A stretch of 64,000 nucleotides of DNA from an uncultured Prevotellaceae bacterium (GCA_900316315.1 ONCK01000004.1:1-64000); one strand, 5' to 3'; counted from the stretch's first letter, positions 18,771 through 27,112 are shown. Notes: generated from the sequence alone by a model not told the origin. Numbers and translations are program-made.

Positions 18771-18802
18771 TTTGTCCTATTCGCTAAAAAACATTACTTT
18801 TG
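18771..18802 (+). promoter_or_regulatory. Promoter of tRNA-Ser
   Basis: TTTG (18771-18774), 20 nt, TACTTTTG (18795-18802): an exact Bacteroidetes consensus 57 nt before the tRNA. The rest of the 18518-18859 gap shows no gene. TTGTCCTAT is repeated at its centre (18759 and 18772). Confidence 0.75.
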
Positions 18803-18859
18803 CACCGCAATGTCGGGATAGCTTTCCGATGTTGCGCTGACGACTAGACGAAACAACAA

Positions 18860-18944
18860 GGAGAGGTGGTAGAGTGGTCGATTACAGCAGTCTTGAAAAC
18901 TGCCGTGCCGCAAGGCACCCGGGGTTCGAATCCCTGTCTCTCCG
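18860..18944 (+). tRNA. tRNA-Ser (anticodon UGA)
   Basis: 85 nt. The 7-bp acceptor stem GGAGAGG / TCTCTCC (with one G-T pair) is followed by discriminator G. The D-arm starts at GGTAGAGTGGTCGA, and the anticodon arm CAGTCTTGAAAACTG places TGA as the anticodon. A long variable arm (CCGTGCCGCAAGGCACC) is typical of serine tRNAs, and the T-arm is GGGGTTCGAATCCCT. CCA is not encoded. It reads UCA codons. Its 3' end faces an integrase remnant, so it probably served as an integration target. Confidence 0.95.
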
Positions 18945-18958
18945 CTTTGCATTTTTTC

Positions 18959-19168
18959 AGACTATCTGAAGACTATGCAGAAAATATAGCTAATCGCCGT
19001 AATTCAAATGAGTTACGGCGATTTTTATTTCCCGATTCGCTTTCACAGACTACGAAAAAAGAGGCTGCATAGTCTCCAAATAGTCTGTTTTTGTTACACT
19101 GGTGTTACAGCAAAACGCCAAAAATCAAAATTGTAACACAGACTATGTACAGAGCACGTCAAGACTAT
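18959..19168. repeat. Array of AGACTAT sites between tRNA-Ser and integrase remnant
   Basis: AGACTAT occurs directly at 18959, 18970, 19140 and 19162, with the variant AGACTAC at 19047, and inverted as ATAGTCT at 19069 and 19080. Seven copies lie within 210 nt and outside any gene. Direct and inverted heptamers beside a tRNA 3' end and upstream of a tyrosine recombinase gene are what arm-type or excisionase sites look like. Confidence 0.6.
18992..19028 (+). terminator. Intrinsic terminator after tRNA-Ser
   Basis: Perfect 11-bp stem AATCGCCGTAA / TTACGGCGATT (18992-19002, 19013-19023) with a 10-nt loop, followed by TTTATTT. It sits 47 nt after the tRNA. Confidence 0.85.
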
Positions 19169-19288
19169 GTGTAATTCATTGTATTTCAAAATATTATGTC
19201 TAACTTTACAGCCGTGAGTTTTGTAACTTTCACCTGTAACAAGAGAAGATTTTAACAAATTAACGGTAACATTAAAATTACAAGTAGT

Positions 19289-20155
19289 ATGAGACGGGCA
19301 TTCAAGACAGTTTTCTACATGCGTGGAAACTTCGTGAACAAGGAGGGCAAGAGCCCTATCGTGTTGCGCATCACGCTGGATGGCGACAGAGTGACAATTG
19401 GTACGACGGGCATTACAATCACGCCTTCTTTATGGGACATTAAGAAGCAGCGTCTGAAAGGAAAGTCAACGGAGGCTCTTCAAGTGAACAAGAAACTGGA
19501 CAATATCGAGGATGAGATCCGGGAAATCAGTGACAAGCTTGAGTATGAGGGCAAACTATCCTTGGAAAAGGTGAAGGCCATCTACCTCAATGCCGAGGAT
19601 GAGTCGAACACTATCTGTGCCTTGTTTGACAAATTCCTGACAAGTGTACAGGAGCAGGTGGTTGTTAAGCATCTCAGCGCTACCACCCTGCGCAAGTATA
19701 TGCTATGCAAAATCCGCTTCATGGAGATGCTCCGGGACAAGTATCATTGCAAGGACATGCTTCTGAAGGACATCACCCCTGCCGTGATTCAGGACTTCAG
19801 CGTCTATCTGATGACTGTCGTCCGTCAGTGTAACAACACTGCCATGAAGACGATGAAGACGTTCAAGACCGTCATTCTTTATGGAGTCAAGCTTGGTGTC
19901 ATCCACTCCGATCCTTATCTCGGCGTGAAACTTCACATGGAGCCTGTTGACCGCGGTTTCCTCACTGAGGACGAACTTCAGGCCATCATCCAGAAAGAGT
20001 TCGACATTGAGCGCCTCGGCTTTGTCCGCGATCTGTTCGTGTTCGCTTGTTTCACTGAGCTGGCTTATATAAGGGAATACACGGCTCCAGATTTGTCTCC
20101 GTCATCAGGTGAAGGAAGCTCCTTTAGGGGCCTTTGCGATGCACATATTTTATGA
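19289..20155 (+). pseudogene. Tyrosine recombinase/integrase, catalytic domain lost
   Basis: Remnant of an integrative-element integrase. The N-terminal arm-binding domain (VFYMRGNFVNKEGKSPIVLR, with ITITPSLWDIKKQRLKG) and the SAM-like core-binding domain (LSATTLRKYMLCKIRFME; MKTMKTFKTVILYGVKLG) are intact to about residue 250. The sequence then breaks within the start of the catalytic domain (LFVFACFTELAYI) and ends in 30 unrelated residues. The Arg, His-x-x-Arg and nucleophilic Tyr of the catalytic domain are absent, so it cannot recombine DNA. A full protein would be about 400 residues. It lies 345 nt downstream of tRNA-Ser in the same orientation, and no other element genes remain. Confidence 0.85.
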
Positions 20156-20511
20156 GAGGGGCTAGAGGATACTATAAAGCAGGTGTAATCGTGAGATACA
20201 CAGGAGCTCGTCTGGGGTATACCGCAACTTCTTTTTGAGTAAACAAACTCTAAATTTGGGAGGCTTAAGGACATCGCTTCAGCGGCGGAAAATGTTCGGT
20301 TATACGCTTCGAATAAGGGGGAAAGGGGCTGGCTCGCCTGGAAAAAACTGCGATGATACGGACCCTATTTTTCAAAAAAAATAGTACTTTTGCCTCTGTT
20401 TTCCTGCTAAAAGGCAATATGATATGTAGTGATCCGGCTGATCCGGGGCACGTAAATCTAGTTATGAACCGCGGCAGGACTTCTTATTCAGTTCATAACC
20501 GTTTTTTCCAC
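20156..20511. other. Relic gap with inverted repeat before MFS gene
   Basis: No gene is seen between the broken integrase and the transporter; this is probably the scar of the element's loss. A -7-like TACTTTTG lies at 20385-20392. A perfect 9-bp inverted repeat, GTTATGAAC (20461-20469) and GTTCATAAC (20491-20499), ends 12 nt before the MFS start, well placed for a repressor site or a leader hairpin. Confidence 0.5.
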
Positions 20512-21684
20512 ATGAAAACAATTGTAACCCGTAGATTGACAGCCACTATACTGTCAATGTCGCTCCTGACAGTCATGGCAGGGGCAGCCATCGCTCCCGC
20601 GCTGGGAGTCATCAAGAGTCATTTTGCTGGCGAGCCGGATTTACTGATACAGCTGATCGTGAGCATCCCGGCGCTCTTTATCATCATTACCAATCTATTT
20701 TTTCTGCAAATCAGCCGCCTTTTTGGTACACGGACCATCGCTTTGACTGGATTGCTGGTGTATGTCGCAGCGGGGGCGGGCTGCTGGCTGGTGGACGATA
20801 TTCACGTGCTGCTGGCACTGCGTGCTTTGCTGGGTGTCAGTGTCGGCCTTATCATGCCGTTGTCGACAGGTCTCTTCTCTTTTTATTATCCGCCTGAGCG
20901 CCAGGCCAGCCTTATGGGCCTTGCTGCTGCGATGAATCAGATGGGCGGCGTCGTGGCGACCCTGCTTGCGGGGCTGCTGTCCACCATCAGTTGGAGATAC
21001 GCTTTTCTGGTCTACCTGCTCGGACTGGTGGCTGTAGTGCTCGTCGTCCTCTATCTGCCCAATGACAGACTGGGGTCGAGCAACAAGCGCGGCGTGCCCT
21101 TCCAGCCGCGTCAATTGCTTAAGTTTCATCCTTCGGTAGTGGGCATGATGCTGCTCATGACGGTCTTTTTCATCTATCCTACCAATTTGGCTATCACGGC
21201 CAGACAACAGGCGGGGCTGAGTGTAGAGGGCACGACATTTCTGATGATGTCGCTCGATGTCGTGGCCTTTTTTGTCGGACTGGCATTTGGCAAAATCATG
21301 CACGTGTTTCGTCAGCCCGTCAAGTACTTAGCTCCATTGCTCTTCATGGTGGGCTACGCCTGCTTCGCCCTGTCCCATGGCATCGCGCTGCTGGTCATCG
21401 GTGCAGTCTGTATCGGGCTGGCGGCGGGTGTCGGCGTGCCTTATCTCAATACGATTGCGTCAATCAAGGGCGGAAAAAATTCGTCTACAACTGTCATGCC
21501 GCTTATCTCAGCAGCGCTGTATATGGGACAATTTATATCGCCGCTGATTGTCACGCCGCTGTCACGTGCCCTTTTTGGCGCAGGCGATATCGCCGGCCCC
21601 TACAAGGTGGGCGTGCTCGTGTGCGTGTTGTTTGTCTTGCAGGTCTATGCGACGTGCCACTTCCAGAGCCTGCCTCCCAAGTAG
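20512..21684 (+). CDS. MFS efflux-type transporter
   Basis: Inner-membrane secondary transporter of the major facilitator superfamily. The 390 residues form about twelve hydrophobic helices. LFGTRTIALTGLLVYVAAGA sits in the loop 2-3/helix 3 region, and MPLSTGLFSFYYPPERQASLMG is typical of drug-efflux (DHA) members. The frame is open to 20353, but the extra 53 residues are not membrane-like and cross the inverted repeat. MKTIVTRRLTATILS at 20512 follows a normal leader and leads straight into helix 1, so it is preferred. The substrate is unknown. The next gene is convergent. Confidence 0.85.
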   Translation: MKTIVTRRLTATILSMSLLTVMAGAAIAPALGVIKSHFAGEPDLLIQLIVSIPALFIIITNLFFLQISRLFGTRTIALTGLLVYVAAGAGCWLVDDIHVLLALRALLGVSVGLIMPLSTGLFSFYYPPERQASLMGLAAAMNQMGGVVATLLAGLLSTISWRYAFLVYLLGLVAVVLVVLYLPNDRLGSSNKRGVPFQPRQLLKFHPSVVGMMLLMTVFFIYPTNLAITARQQAGLSVEGTTFLMMSLDVVAFFVGLAFGKIMHVFRQPVKYLAPLLFMVGYACFALSHGIALLVIGAVCIGLAAGVGVPYLNTIASIKGGKNSSTTVMPLISAALYMGQFISPLIVTPLSRALFGAGDIAGPYKVGVLVCVLFVLQVYATCHFQSLPPK

Positions 21685-21703
21685 TAGTCGGGGATGAAAG
21701 ACC

Positions 21704-21741
21704 GTCCGCGCCCGTGTCTCCATATAGGGACGGGCGCGGAC
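21704..21741. terminator. Bidirectional hairpin between convergent genes
   Basis: Perfect 12-bp stem GTCCGCGCCCGT / ACGGGCGCGGAC (21704-21715, 21730-21741) with a 14-nt loop, located between the MFS stop and the PepSY-like stop. No T-tract follows on either side, but the position argues for transcription termination in both directions. Confidence 0.6.
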
Positions 21742-21813
21742 GCTATCGTGTGCTGCTTGTGGCGGAAGTAAACCGCTCTTGCAGACCTGCCGTCAAGTGC
21801 GGAAGCAGATGGA

Positions 21814-22269
21814 CTAGTGGTCTATGTGCAGGGCTTTGCCGGCTTTGTCGAAGGTGATTTCCAGATTGTTGGAGAGCTCAATCTCGTAGCCTCTCCTGAT
21901 CCTCTCAATCTTGACGATCTTGGCGTTGCGATAGTGAGCGCTGACGTAGCTTCTGATTGGGGCAGGGACGAGAGAGGCCGGCACGGCGTAAGTCTCGCAG
22001 TCGATGTCGCTCCAGTGACCTCTGTGGTCAAACTCGATCTTGGCCCCGTCGGTCAGAATGACGTCGTAGCTCTTGCTGAGCAAGTCCGTCTCCTGCTTGA
22101 CCAGGGCAATCTGTTTGCCTTTGAACTGCTGGGCAATTGTCTGCTGTGCGAGCTGCGGGAGTTGATCAAAGCGTATGCTCTTGTCGGTGTCGGCATGGGC
22201 CATGGACAGGCATCCTATGATTATACACAGGGTCAGGGCTACTCTCTTGGTCAGTCTGTAAGTTGTCAT
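21814..22269 (-). CDS. PepSY-like domain exported protein
   Basis: Small periplasmic protein of the PepSY-like (DUF2874) family. The 151 residues have a signal peptide (LCIIIGCLSMAHA, cleavage near residue 26) and two related repeats of about 60 residues (QLPQLAQQTIAQQFKGKQI to FDHRGHWSDID, and SLVPAPIRSYVSAHYRNAKI to FDKAGKALHID). Such proteins are often encoded beside two-component systems in Bacteroidetes, and may sense or restrain the kinase; that role is inferred. It lies 165 nt downstream of the histidine kinase gene but has its own promoter region with a repeat likely bound by the regulator. Confidence 0.85.
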   Translation of the reverse strand: MTTYRLTKRVALTLCIIIGCLSMAHADTDKSIRFDQLPQLAQQTIAQQFKGKQIALVKQETDLLSKSYDVILTDGAKIEFDHRGHWSDIDCETYAVPASLVPAPIRSYVSAHYRNAKIVKIERIRRGYEIELSNNLEITFDKAGKALHIDH

Positions 22270-22317
22270 TTTTCTCGTTTTTTTAATGTGAATGATTTGG
22301 TGTCTTGTTTACGACTG

Positions 22318-22351
22318 CAAAGTTGGGAGGCAAATCTGAATCAAATCTGAA
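22318..22351 (-). promoter_or_regulatory. Promoter and tandem operator of the PepSY-like gene
   Basis: On the plus strand CAAATCTGAA occurs at 22331-22340 and again at 22342-22351, an 11-bp period. On the minus strand these lie just upstream of the -7-like CAACTTTG (forward 22318-22325). Two half-sites one helical turn apart next to -33 are typical of OmpR/PhoB-family activators, and such a regulator is encoded nearby. Confidence 0.55.
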
Positions 22352-22434
22352 ATGCTAAGCAGATGAGAATAATTTAACATTTTTTCGAGAAGGAAGAAAG
22401 GAAAGACTTCCTGTCCGACACGCCTCGCGGATGG

Positions 22435-23706
22435 CTAGCGGCTGATCTCGAAGCAGTGGTAAGGGAACTCAAATCGGTAAGACAGATGCAGTTGGCACTG
22501 CTGGCAGATGGCCTTGACCAGAGCCAGCCCCAGTCCTGTGGACGACGGGGAGTCAGGCGTGTGGTAAAAGGGCGTGAAGATGAGCCGCTTGTCCAAGGGG
22601 TGGGGCGTACCCGTATTGGCCAGTGTGAGACTGTCTCGGGTGATGGTGATACGGATGCTGCCGCCTTGGACATTGTGGACAAAGGCGTTTTTGAGCAGGT
22701 TGGCGAGCAGCGTGTCCGCCAGGGCCTCATTGATCTGGAGCACAAGAGGCTCCTGACTAGAGACCTGAACCTGCAGATGCCGACTGCCGTAGGCCGACTC
22801 GTAGTCGTCGATCAGTTGGCTGAGCCGCTGCCCCATATCGACTTGGGCGGGCTGGGCGTATTGCCCGTTGTCGATCTTGGTGAGCATGAGCAGTGAGCGG
22901 TTGACCTTAGACAGCCGTGTGAGTGTCCGCTGGAGTTTGATCAGTTCGCCCATCTGGTGCTCGCTTAGCGAGTCGTCCTCCAGCATCATTTCGATGCGTC
23001 CCAGAGCAGCCGCCAGCGGAGTCTGCAGCTCATGAGAAGCATTGCCGATGAAGAGGTGCTGCTGCCGATAGACCTCCTCGTTGCGCTGCATGGCCGAGGT
23101 GACCACCTGGTTGAGCCGCTCAAACTCGACTATGCGCGTCGGATTGCGCAGCGGCGCATTGGGACCGTTGAGGCGGTAGCGGTCCAGCCACTGGAGGAGC
23201 GTGCGCAGTGGGCGCATGCTGTACCGTATGCCCCATACATTGATCAGCAGGATGCTGGAGAGGATGCAGACGTAGAGTATCAGCATCGACCAGAGGATGG
23301 ACTCCTTGAGGTCGTCCTGCTCGATGGTAGGGGTAAAGACCTCCAGCTGATAGTATTGGCCCTGTCCTGTCCTGAAGGTGTAGGAGATGACGCGTGCGGG
23401 CTCATGCTCCCCGGCTTCGCTGACATAGACTTGTACATTGCGGTATCTGATGACGTCATGCCGCAGGGCCTCCTGTCGGGAGACGGGCTTGATGTAGTAC
23501 TGATTATTGCTGCCCGAGGAATGGTCGGGTAAGGCCTCGCCGCGCAGCTTGCGCCGGATGATGAGCTCGGCATAGTTTTCGAGCGAGTCGTCCAGCTCGT
23601 CGTTGATCTCGCGGGTGATGGTGATGTAGAAGAAGACGGACCAAAACACGAGCAGAATGGCCGTCACGGCCGTCAGCCTCAGATTGATGACATGCAGGAG
23701 TCTCAT
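22435..23706 (-). CDS. Sensor histidine kinase
   Basis: Inner-membrane kinase that phosphorylates the adjacent response regulator. The 423 residues have two membrane helices (about 12-30 and 138-160) flanking a ~105-residue periplasmic sensor, a short HAMP-like linker, and a HisKA domain with the phospho-acceptor His225 in NASHELQTPLAAALG. The ATPase domain has an N-box (LLANLLKNAFVHN) and G-box (TGLGLALVKAI). The signal is unknown; the periplasmic part has no named domain, and the neighbouring PepSY-like protein may contribute. Its ATG overlaps the regulator's TGA by 4 nt (ATGA), so the two are translationally coupled. Confidence 0.93.
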   Translation of the reverse strand: MRLLHVINLRLTAVTAILLVFWSVFFYITITREINDELDDSLENYAELIIRRKLRGEALPDHSSGSNNQYYIKPVSRQEALRHDVIRYRNVQVYVSEAGEHEPARVISYTFRTGQGQYYQLEVFTPTIEQDDLKESILWSMLILYVCILSSILLINVWGIRYSMRPLRTLLQWLDRYRLNGPNAPLRNPTRIVEFERLNQVVTSAMQRNEEVYRQQHLFIGNASHELQTPLAAALGRIEMMLEDDSLSEHQMGELIKLQRTLTRLSKVNRSLLMLTKIDNGQYAQPAQVDMGQRLSQLIDDYESAYGSRHLQVQVSSQEPLVLQINEALADTLLANLLKNAFVHNVQGGSIRITITRDSLTLANTGTPHPLDKRLIFTPFYHTPDSPSSTGLGLALVKAICQQCQLHLSYRFEFPYHCFEISR

Positions 23707-24380
23707 AGCGTGACGAGCTTGTATCCCAGTCCGTAGACCGTTTTGATCTCAATGGAGGCGCCTGCCTCGCGCAGCTTCTTGCGTACATTTTTGATCTGGG
23801 CGTATACGAAGTCAAAGTTGTCCGCTTGGTCGATGGAGTCGCCCCAGATGGACTCTGCAAGTGTTTCCTTGGATATCAGCCGGTTGGGACGCACGATGAG
23901 ATAAGCCAGGATGTCATACTCCTTGCGCAGCATCTCGATTGCCCGTCCCTCCACCTCGACGCTGAAGTGTGCTGGGTCTATTTCCACATTGCCCAGCCTG
24001 ATTAGGCATTCGCCGGCCTGCTGACTGCGCCTTATTACGCTACGTATACGGGCCTTGAGCTCAGCCAGATGAAAAGGCTTGGCCAAATAGTCATCGGCTC
24101 TCAACTCAAGTCCTTCTACCTTGTCCTCAATGGCATCTCTGGCCGAGATGATGATGACATTGTGCTTGATGCCGCGCCGCTGCATCTCGCGCAGGAGGTC
24201 CAGTCCGTTGCCGTCGGGCAGCATGATGTCTATCAGGATGCAGTCGTACTGGTAGATGAAGAGCTTGCTTACTGCTTCTCTGTAGTCTCGGGCCACCTCG
24301 ACTACACAGCGCTCCCTCTGCAGCGAAGTCTGTATCACCTCGCGCAGGTCGGGGTCATCCTCGATCAACAGTAGTTTCAT
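23703..24380 (-). CDS. OmpR-family response regulator
   Basis: DNA-binding transcription factor paired with the kinase downstream. The 225 residues comprise a receiver domain with acidic pocket (LLIEDD), phospho-acceptor Asp51 in ILIDIMLPDG and conserved Lys in LAKPFHLAEL, then a winged-helix domain (RLISKETLAESIW; NVRKKLREAGASIEIKTVYG LGYKL). The start at 24380 (MKLLLIEDD) is preferred; eleven upstream in-frame residues add nothing to the fold. A minus-strand -7 box TATCTTTG lies at forward 24454-24461. Likely targets include the PepSY-like gene, whose promoter has two OmpR-type half-sites. Confidence 0.93.
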   Translation of the reverse strand: MKLLLIEDDPDLREVIQTSLQRERCVVEVARDYREAVSKLFIYQYDCILIDIMLPDGNGLDLLREMQRRGIKHNVIIISARDAIEDKVEGLELRADDYLAKPFHLAELKARIRSVIRRSQQAGECLIRLGNVEIDPAHFSVEVEGRAIEMLRKEYDILAYLIVRPNRLISKETLAESIWGDSIDQADNFDFVYAQIKNVRKKLREAGASIEIKTVYGLGYKLVTL

Positions 24381-24453
24381 AGTGGTGCAAAATGGGCCTT
24401 CTCCCGTCGGCACGGCTTGGCGCTCATCTGCCGGACGGATGCATATTTTTGGG

Positions 24454-24461
24454 CAAAGATA
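24454..24461 (-). promoter_or_regulatory. -7 box of the two-component operon
   Basis: Minus-strand TATCTTTG gives a leader of about 65 nt to the response regulator start. No convincing -33 element is seen. Confidence 0.45.
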
Positions 24462-24884
24462 AGCAAAAGGTCTGGCATGGCCATTTACTCGCGCCTATTT
24501 TTAGCGGCCTAAGGGCTGCCTTTGGCTACCGCCTGAACGGGGATACAAGCCGGTAGGCATGATATCTTAGGCTCTCGCGCGATCTTAGGCCGCCGTTCAG
24601 CGGAGAATGCAAACGTTTTTTTTTGAGTCATCTGCGTGCTTGCTGTGAGGATTATCGCTAAATTTCCGCAGTAGATCAGGGCTAAGGGACGTGTCCGCCG
24701 GATAGCGCATCCCTTCATGGGGGTAGTCACAAGAAGATCAAGATCGTCCCAGGTCAGACAGAGCGTACTAAGCATGGCGTCTCGTCCCAGGTCTTATGAG
24801 ACGGCACGCGCTCCAGCCTGCTTCTGCTGGGTATTTGGCCACCAGTCCAAGGTGCCTACGGCCATACGCCCTGTTAGCGCGTAG

Positions 24885-24998
24885 TCGACCGATGCCGCCG
24901 TCTTCTACAATCTGCAGGGGCAGCCAGTCGCTACCCAAGCCAGCCATCTGCCCGCCGGCATCTATATCCGCGGCGGTCGGAAGTATATCATCCGTTAA
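24885..24998 (+). pseudogene. Relic C-terminal sorting-type domain
   Basis: Thirty-seven codons after an in-frame TAG read as the end of a Bacteroidales surface protein: DAAVFYNLQGQPVATQASHL, then PAGIYIRGGRKYIIR and a stop. The pattern (VYNLxGQxV, LPxGIYIxxGRK) is that of C-terminal domains found on BspA-like and type IX-secreted proteins. There is no start codon and nothing upstream in the 24414-24884 stretch extends it, so this is the tail of a deleted gene. The whole 24414-25184 gap otherwise holds no gene. Confidence 0.65.
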
Positions 24999-25155
24999 GT
25001 CCACTTTCGCTGCCCCGTCTGGGCAGGCGGCCTAGGCCGCGCGTAAATTGCCTTCCTGCTTGCGTCCCCGTCGGGGTGAATTCCCGCGCAGCCTTTGGCT
25101 GCCCCGGCAGAGCGTAATCCGCGCGGCTGGTCGCCCGCACATGGAGGAAAATGCT

Positions 25156-25163
25156 TATCTTTG
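25156..25163 (+). promoter_or_regulatory. -7 box of the amidotransferase gene
   Basis: TATCTTTG lies 21 nt before the ATG at 25185, implying a very short leader. This supports that ATG over an in-frame Met 30 codons upstream. Confidence 0.5.
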
Positions 25164-25184
25164 CATGGACAGATTTGTCAGACC

Positions 25185-25886
25185 ATGAAGATCCATCTCC
25201 TCATATGCGATCAGTTCCCCGGTATATTGGTCCCCGGCATCCCTAGTTACGAGTGGATGTTTGAGCAAGTCTTCAGCGAGGCTGCCCCCGCCTTGTCCTT
25301 TGCCGTCTGGCAAGTTTGGCGAGGACAGTTTCCCGCAGAGATACAGCCCGACGACGTCTATCTCATTTCCGGCAGCAATGCAGATAGCTATGGGGACACG
25401 CCGTGGGTGGTGCGCCTTCGGCCATGGATCACCTGGGCCTTTGCCGCTGGGGCGCACATGGCCGGTATATGTTTCGGCCACCAGATCCTCGCTCAGGCCC
25501 TGGGTGGGCAGACCGTGCGGTCGGAGCAGGGGTGGGACATAGGCATCCGGTCCTCTACCGTATACGACAGTGACTCGGCGCAGCTACTCGGCGCCGATCA
25601 TTACCAACTGATCTACGACCACCACGACCAAGTCATCCAGTTGCCTCAGGAGGCCATACGGGTGAGTGGAAGCAATTTCTGCCCCATAGAGAGCTTCCGG
25701 ATAGGGCATCGAGTGGTCACGCTGCAAGGGCATCCAGAGTTCACAGTTGCCTTTATCTCGCACTGGATACAGGATTGTGCTCCACAAGAGTCGGCGCAGG
25801 TCAAGTGCAGAGCCATGAAGAGTCTCTCCGGCTATGAGCCCCAGGGTGTCAAGATGGCCCGCTGGCTTCTGGCGATGCAGAGCTGA
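25185..25886 (+). CDS. Class I glutamine amidotransferase (GMP synthase-like)
   Basis: Hydrolyses glutamine and passes the ammonia to an unknown acceptor; this stand-alone family resembles the GATase half of GMP synthase. The 233 residues hold the full triad: Cys96 in AGICFGHQILAQALGG, and His183 and Glu185 in LQGHPEF. LISGSNADSYGDTPWV forms the oxyanion strand region. No synthetase domain is attached or adjacent. Related stand-alone proteins act on gamma-glutamyl compounds, so a catabolic hydrolase role is possible. It is monocistronic, flanked by the relic CTD region and dispersed element B. Confidence 0.85.
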   Translation: MKIHLLICDQFPGILVPGIPSYEWMFEQVFSEAAPALSFAVWQVWRGQFPAEIQPDDVYLISGSNADSYGDTPWVVRLRPWITWAFAAGAHMAGICFGHQILAQALGGQTVRSEQGWDIGIRSSTVYDSDSAQLLGADHYQLIYDHHDQVIQLPQEAIRVSGSNFCPIESFRIGHRVVTLQGHPEFTVAFISHWIQDCAPQESAQVKCRAMKSLSGYEPQGVKMARWLLAMQS

Positions 25887-25995
25887 GGAGCGTGAATGAT
25901 ATAGGATCTATCCAGACCGCCCTGTCAAGGAAAAATACGCGCAAGCTGCCCGGTAGGGCGTGATACGTGAAGCCTTAGGTTTCCGCGCAGGCTGC

Positions 25996-26290
25996 ATGTT
26001 TTTATATAAAAATCAGATTGAAATTTCCATTTTATCCCCAAACGCGAGAAGACGAAAATTCTCTCAAATAGCCTCTGTAACTCACTGGAATGCAATGAAT
26101 TACAAACAGTGTTTAGCCTTTTCGTAACTAGCAGACTATCAGACGATAACAACACGGCGTCTAGTTTAAACTACATCCGACCTAGTTTAAAATAAGTCCG
26201 ACCTTGTGTCGCGAACACGGCGTCTTGTTCATCGAAGACGGCGCCTGCACGGGGCAGTTTCTCGAATTTATTATATAAAAAAATCATTCT
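25996..26290 (-). repeat. Dispersed intergenic element, copy B
   Basis: The best-preserved copy. Read on the minus strand it has ACAAGGTCGGACTTATTTTA, then GGTCGGATGTAGTTTAAA, CTAGACGCCGTGTTGTTATC, GTCTGATAGTCTGC, TGTAATTCATTGCATTCC and AAATGGAAATTTCAATCTG, with a TTTATATAAAAA edge. TAGTTTAAACTA (26162-26173) is a perfect palindrome. It matches copy A (6217-6510) over nearly its whole length with many point differences. It has no coding capacity. Confidence 0.75.
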
Positions 26291-26534
26291 CATATTCTTG
26301 CATCGGCTGCTGGCATAGCCCTTGCCGTATTACTGTAGTTGGGACTGGCTTTCCAGTGTGTCAGGGAGAGAGAGCGTGTCATGCGAGATTTATGAGGGTG
26401 TAGCTCCCTCTCATGAGCAATGAGGCTACTGGAATTGAGAGGGCACCTATTCTCCCTCACTTGCTGTGCGATGCGTATAGGGCGCGGATGAGAATTTGCC
26501 CCAAACAGTTCCGGCTCGAATTTTCCTCGTCTTG

Positions 26535-26900
26535 ATGGTGGAAACAATCAGTTTTTCATTGTTCCTCCTATTTCTCGGCTGTATGTCCTTGTTTATCCCC
26601 TCTGACAAGAAAAATTTGCGAAATTTATACTTTTTAACCTTGATAATTGTGATAACCTTTTTTATTATGTCTGCAATGCAAAACATCATTTTCTATCTCA
26701 GACCTACGGTGTGCGGGTCTGGAGGAAGGCCACGCGCCGGCCATTCAGCCCTTGATGCAGTATTCAGGCTGGAAATAGCGGGACGGTTCCTCCTCTTGGC
26801 AAAGGGGGACATTGTAGCTTTACAGCAGGAGAAACATTCAACGATAATAAGGGCCATACATTTCGTATTTCTGATATACGGATTCCATATAATTAACTGA
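26535..26900 (+). CDS. Possible small membrane protein, doubtful
   Basis: An open frame whose first 60 residues contain two hydrophobic segments (ISFSLFLLFLGCMSLFI and LYFLTLIIVITFFIMSAM) separated by the basic SDKKNLRN. The rest looks non-protein-like (GRPRAGHSALDAVFR), so if it is a gene it may be a truncated one. No family is recognised and no promoter is seen. The stretch lies in the eroded accessory region after element B. Confidence 0.2.
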   Translation: MVETISFSLFLLFLGCMSLFIPSDKKNLRNLYFLTLIIVITFFIMSAMQNIIFYLRPTVCGSGGRPRAGHSALDAVFRLEIAGRFLLLAKGDIVALQQEKHSTIIRAIHFVFLIYGFHIIN

Positions 26901-26914
26901 AAATCATAAATATT

Positions 26915-27055
26915 ATGGCAAACAATTGTATGTGTTTAGGAGAGTCTACCGAGCAATTTGTGGTCTCTAAATTGTTGGACGAAGACAGGAAAGTCTATCG
27001 TCCCGTTGTTGATGACCATGGACATTCTTGTCAAGTCAAAGCCGGGAGCGACTGA
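26915..27055 (+). CDS. Possible 46-residue peptide gene
   Basis: An ATG after an A/T-rich leader (AAATCATAAATATT) opens a frame starting MANNCMCLGESTEQF and ending GHSCQVKAGSD. It has three cysteines and an acidic middle (LLDEDRKVYRP). It resembles no family known to me. Codon use is ordinary and the leader is of the type seen before real genes here, which is the main support. Confidence 0.25.
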   Translation: MANNCMCLGESTEQFVVSKLLDEDRKVYRPVVDDHGHSCQVKAGSD

Positions 27056-27112
27056 TGACTATCAGAAAATTCAGATGAAGGCAAAAGATAATGAAAAGGA
27101 CTTTTCGCTGCT

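Noticed and set aside
24509-25035. Short frames of 79-88 codons on both strands
   Set aside because: They overlap the relic CTD in other frames and show no motifs, start context or family resemblance.
26290-26547. Minus-strand open frame of 85 codons
   Set aside because: Low-complexity serine/arginine-rich product next to element B, with no homology or promoter.
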